Origin: Purshia tridentata
Lineage: Eukaryota; Streptophyta; Magnoliopsida; Rosales; Rosaceae
Direction of reading: 5' to 3'
Assembly (NCBI GenBank): GCA_003254885.1
Contig: QANT01002356.1
Coordinates: 1-64,000, forward strand
Length of the DNA stretch: 64,000 nt
Below, piece by piece: positions 60,067 through 64,000 of the stretch. Both the position numbers and the translations under genes were made by a program. Within the stretch, counting starts at the first letter, position 1, and every line of letters starts with the position of its first letter. The notes under the pieces were generated by a model, which made no database searches, had not been told where the DNA came from, and was given only the letters and a program-made list of their open reading frames with translations.

Positions 60067-63000
60067 TCACTCTTCATCATCATCAAGCTCAGTGACATCC
60101 TCTATTACATCAGTCATAACTGTCTCTTTCCTCATTGCGCGGAATTCTTCAATTTCGACGAGTAACAATGGATCACACACCACTTTTTCTGGCCGCAGTA
60201 TCTTAGGGCAAGCTGACAATAAGAAAAATGTCCAAGTGTGAAGCTGGTTCACCAAAGTATAAGATCATTTCATGAAGGGGAACAAAAAGTAAAAATACCT
60301 GCAACAGGGCATCGTGTGTTCTTTTGCTGCAAGTAAAGCATGATTGCGCTTTTGTCATAAACATGCTTGCATACAACACTGCATTTGGGGTTGAAATACA
60401 CCAAGAAAAAAACTTAAAATTGGGGTCTACAAAAGTATAGTAGCAACTATCAACAATAACATGCATGAAACCCGGGTCAGCATAATGAAAATTCCTACAA
60501 CAACATAATATATTCAAGCCTAAACCCTGAACAAGCATAATATATTCAATCTTAGAACATCTATGCCACAAGCCTACAAAAACATTCAGCAAACTGAAGA
60601 ACCATAAATTCTAATTCTCCCAACAAGAGAAAAGACATGTTTGAAGTGCCTCATACAGCACCTGCGAACTGGATCCTGCAGTTCAATGACGGGCTTTCCA
60701 CTTAATGGGCAAGTGATATTCAGAAGACTGGATTCAGTACTGGTCATAACGATGTCCTCCTGCTCTTCCCCTGGCATAGACTGTCCTGCATGATGAACGT
60801 TCTACAGGAAAAGATTAAGAACAACAATTTTTCAGAAAGAAAAACTACTTTAACTTACAGATGATATTATATCACCAATAAATCAATTCAGTATTGTGGT
60901 ACTTAGTAGGAGAGGATACATATTTGAAGTGTGTGTGTGAGACAGAGAGAGAGAGAGAGAAAGTACCAAGATGGAAAATCAACAGTTAAGAAGAATTCAC
61001 TGAAACCTTACAAGTTTACAACAGTTAACACTTATGTTTGATCTTGCAAATTTTCAATATGCATCAGACTAAGTAAAATTTATAGATATTAAAAGTAAAT
61101 CTATTAGTGTCCTTCTTGCAGAGCATGGATATCCTATATGACAACCTATTTTCATAATTTCATTTCTCCATCATAGGATTACAACAGCACTATCATTCAT
61201 AGTATGTTGAATGCCTTCATTTGTTTATAGTCTAGCATACTCTCACCATAGAAGGTTCTTCTACACTTGAAACATACATCAAAAACTACTTTATACAGTC
61301 TCTCCTTGGATCATTTTGATTCTGGAAAGAAAATACACTTAAAACTGTCAATTCTCATTTGAAGCTAGACCAATCCAATATTCTTATAATTGTAACTCTC
61401 CCAAAACTTTATTTTGAAGTTGACAACATTACAACTAATATTCTAACACTAAAATAACACTAGATTCATTGCCGAACTTCTTTTTCCGTCATTTATGAGC
61501 CTATTCATATTCATACAAGCGGTACCTCCAATGCAGCACTAAGGTTACAGTAACCACTTACAACAGTCTTAGAATTGACAACAATTACCCTGAAGAGAAC
61601 TTAACCAGTGAAATAGTTGCTCAGATTGCTCAGAAGTATATATTCATTTAACCATATACAGAAAATATATTAAGCATTTCCTTCAATTGAAGGAATAAAA
61701 TAATTATGTAAAATATTGCTAGGAAGAAAAGTATTTTCAAAATTTCAACAAGTGTTTGGTTTCTAAACTAATTGGCATCATTCCAACCAGAATTGCCTGT
61801 CATAAAAAAGTCGAATAAACGAATAAAAGTTATTACTAAAATCAAAATAAACGTAGTGACATTTACTAATTCGTTATGCTTGCTTGATTTAACATTTTCC
61901 AACATTAGTGAAAATTTTTTTGTGCATTTAGAAACAAGAAAGACTCATACCCAGACAGCTTCCCGGAATTGACGTAGCATAGGATGGTTTTGTGGAACTG
62001 AAACTGAATTAACCTTGAGCTTTGCAACCTCATCATTGTACAACTTCTTAAAATCAGTAAGCTGATTTTCAAACATCAGATTTACATATCAGTTTGATGT
62101 ATTACCGAAATAATTAAACAAGTAAACTAAGATCAGCATAAGAATTTGGCTAAAAAAAGGGATCAGCATAAGAATAAGCAAAGTCACTGAATTACAAATT
62201 GCACATGATGAAGAGAATCCAAGCACCTCTGGGCCAGGTTGGTAATTATCTCCAACTGATTGAATTGCTGAGGAGAAATGTGTACAGTCTTCATAGGTAG
62301 TCAACAATTCAACAACAGCATTTTCAATCTCCTTCACCTGTTCAATATTTGGGGTTTTCATATCTTGAGAAAAATATTCCAATTTTGTATCTCTGATATC
62401 ATTAACTACAGTTTCTAATCCAATTTATCTACAACTACAAGCTAAAACTCAGGAATAGATAGCACATCTCAGCAGCTACCTTCTGATAGGCTAAAACCTA
62501 AAATCAAAACAACACCAAGATTTCAGAAATTAGCAAAAGTTTTAATAGCACCTACAAAGTTCAGACTGGTAGCTATCAACCATATTTATTAATTCAGCAG
62601 AAAACCTTATACCCCCACCTGGATGTTCCATAAACCCATAAAAAATTTAGGAAAAAGATGTATTGAACATTATTTCAGGTCACATAATACATTAAAATGG
62701 TGTCCAAATAAAAATGTAAAGAAATGTTTATATCAACAAATTGGCGTGTCCAAACGAACTGTTTATATTAGCAAACGCTGGTTACAAAACCATCAAAATA
62801 TAGTAAAATAGTATCCAAAATTTCATTGGGGGGTTAATCTACGTTTTCTTAATATCCAAACAGAGCTTAAAACCAATTTTCGTAATAAATTTAAAAAGAA
62901 AAAAAGAAAGGGAAAATACCTTCTCAGACTGGTTATCCCTCTCCAAATCAACTGCAATTTCCTTTATCACAGTCACAGCTTTTCGAATATCCTGAAACCA

Positions 63001-63212
63001 AAGAGCCATTAATAATAATAACAATAAAAGCGCTCTTTACTTCTAATTTCTATTTTTTCCTGGAAAAAAAACAATCTGAGTATTAAAAATATTATTGATT
63101 ATAAATAACAGCTTACGGCAACTAGAGACTGGTTCTCGGAGTAGAGAGTGGCTGCGGCGGTTCGGATCCGACCCGCGACGCCGTGAGTCCGAGAAGCGGA
63201 GGTCGAGGCCAT
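60067..63212 (-). CDS. MMS21: E3 SUMO-protein ligase MMS21/HPY2
   Basis: SUMO ligase of the SMC5/6 complex, called HIGH PLOIDY2 in Arabidopsis, where it acts in DNA repair, meristem maintenance and endocycle control. On the - strand, exons 63212-63117, 62991-62920, 62337-62227, 62061-61951, 60801-60662, 60378-60299 and 60212-60067 encode 251 residues, within two of my memory of HPY2. The N-terminal half is helical and should bind SMC5. The SP-RING spans about 158-215, with C161 in ITCPLSG, C180 and H182 in CKH, and C200 and C205 in RCPVAACP. The C-terminus ends in an acidic tail (TELDDDEE). The ATG lies in MASTSASRTHGVAGR with a CG-rich context. The model is well supported by frame continuity across seven exons. 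Confidence 0.95.
60930..60962. repeat. GT/GA microsatellite in MMS21 intron 4
   Basis: TGTGTGTGTGA followed by (GA)n lies within the fourth intron. No further role is visible. Confidence 0.85.
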
Positions 63213-64000
63213 GGCGGGCTTTGGGTTTTATGGTTGTCGAGAACCAGATTTTGGTTAGAACGGTTGGCGGTTTGGGGGGTACTTTGCTGGTGACTGAGGC
63301 CACGAGTTCTCAAATACAGATATATGGGCAATTTTGGAGGGAGTTTGAAGGTGGAAAGAACATTATTTCCAAAACGCAGCGTATTGCCCTCTGAACTAAA
63401 ACGCATCGTATAAGGGTTTGACCGTTGCTCGTCAAAATCAAGTGAATTTCTATGAGGAAAAATTTTCAAAAAAAATTTAAACTTTATGATATCCTTGTGT
63501 CAATTCAGAACATGTATTTTAAGTTGTACCAATTTATCTCTTAAAATTTACTCTCTTTTTTTTAACCATGAAAAAAAATACTATTTTACCAAAGTTTTCA
63601 TAATTATTTACTTTTAATATTGTTGTTTCCCTTTTTCAAAATACAATGATGTGATAGGCAATCATGCCACATGGTTGAGGAAAAACAATTTGGATACTAA
63701 TTAAAGTAACGACCTCATACCTTCAAATGTTATAGAATCATATATATTGTATTGAGTTCATATCATGTAAAGAAATCACGTGAACGTATATGAAAGGAAA
63801 AATTATTTTTTTATAATCTAGCTACATGGTGTAATTATGTGCCATGGTATAATATACTACTATAGATGGGAACAGTTTTAAGAAAGGATTTAACTTTATC
63901 CTATGTTTCAATTCAGGATATAAACTATGAGTTGTACTAACTTGCTTTCTTACTTTCAATGTTAATATGTTACTTCTGTCAACTCAGTTACAAATTTCAT
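63213..64000. other. MMS21 promoter and right edge
   Basis: CG-rich leader sequence up to about 63300, then AT-rich spacer. Two similar stretches, around 63484-63545 and 63893-63950, share GTACYAAYTTRYYTYTTA-like sequence and may be diverged repeats. The window ends inside spacer. Confidence 0.5.

Noticed and set aside
1-64000. Search for a previously undescribed system, CRISPR array, virus-like element or rRNA/tRNA gene
   Set aside because: No regularly spaced repeats of CRISPR type, no capsid, integrase or reverse transcriptase motif, and no foldable tRNA was recognised by eye; a profile search could still find diverged remnants.

Overview
This window is nuclear DNA of a flowering plant, most likely a rosid eudicot and perhaps Rosaceae; the Rosaceae guess is an impression, not a test. 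The evidence is AT-rich intergenic DNA, short exons with GT..AG introns, plant-only protein families (SHH2, UGT79-type glycosyltransferase, DUF599, DUF1685) and plant-type MITEs. I see no bacterial operons, CRISPR array, rRNA gene or convincing tRNA gene. I assembled twelve protein-coding genes, all with consistent reading frames, plus two pseudogenes.

Layout. Left third, + strand: a REXO4-type DEDDh exonuclease (2258-5737), the elongation factor ELOF1 (7582-8541), the SAWADEE-homeodomain protein SHH2 (11409-16336), a mitochondrial RTN4IP1-like MDR oxidoreductase (17482-21395) and an OPA3-domain protein (22877-24958). Middle: a long gene-free stretch, then an intronless gene for an acidic 731-residue protein (28235-30430), a MULE-like transposon (31632-32602) and a DUF599 membrane protein (34167-35051) on +; a plastid-type DUF3082 protein (35681-37201) and a DUF1685 protein (37869-39002) on -. 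Next come an F-box remnant, an intronless UGT79-type glycosyltransferase (40667-42058) and a decayed tandem copy of it (43231-43985). Right third, all - strand: a large ePHD-AAA+ ATPase (44512-53417), an ERI1-type exonuclease (55572-59124) and the SUMO ligase MMS21/HPY2 (60067-63212).

How they fit together. These are mostly housekeeping genes that act separately; nothing looks like an operon or cluster. Several (REXO4, RTN4IP1-like, AAA+, ERI1, MMS21) match, from memory, the order of Arabidopsis genes around At3g15080-At3g15150, which suggests an old conserved neighbourhood with ELOF1, SHH2, OPA3 and others interleaved. SHH2, the ePHD-AAA protein, ELOF1 and MMS21 all belong to chromatin, transcription or genome-maintenance families, but their proximity need not be functional.

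The intergenic DNA is notable for many independent short tandem duplications (units of 37 to 264 bp), a CpG-rich degenerate array upstream of REXO4, a pair of related MITEs lying in introns of two genes, and SINE-like fragments. I did not find a clear undescribed biological system. The most testable new ideas are a possible 14-3-3-type motif shared by two otherwise unrelated genes, a frame-neutral intron in REXO4, and the degenerate second nucleotide site in the AAA+ protein.
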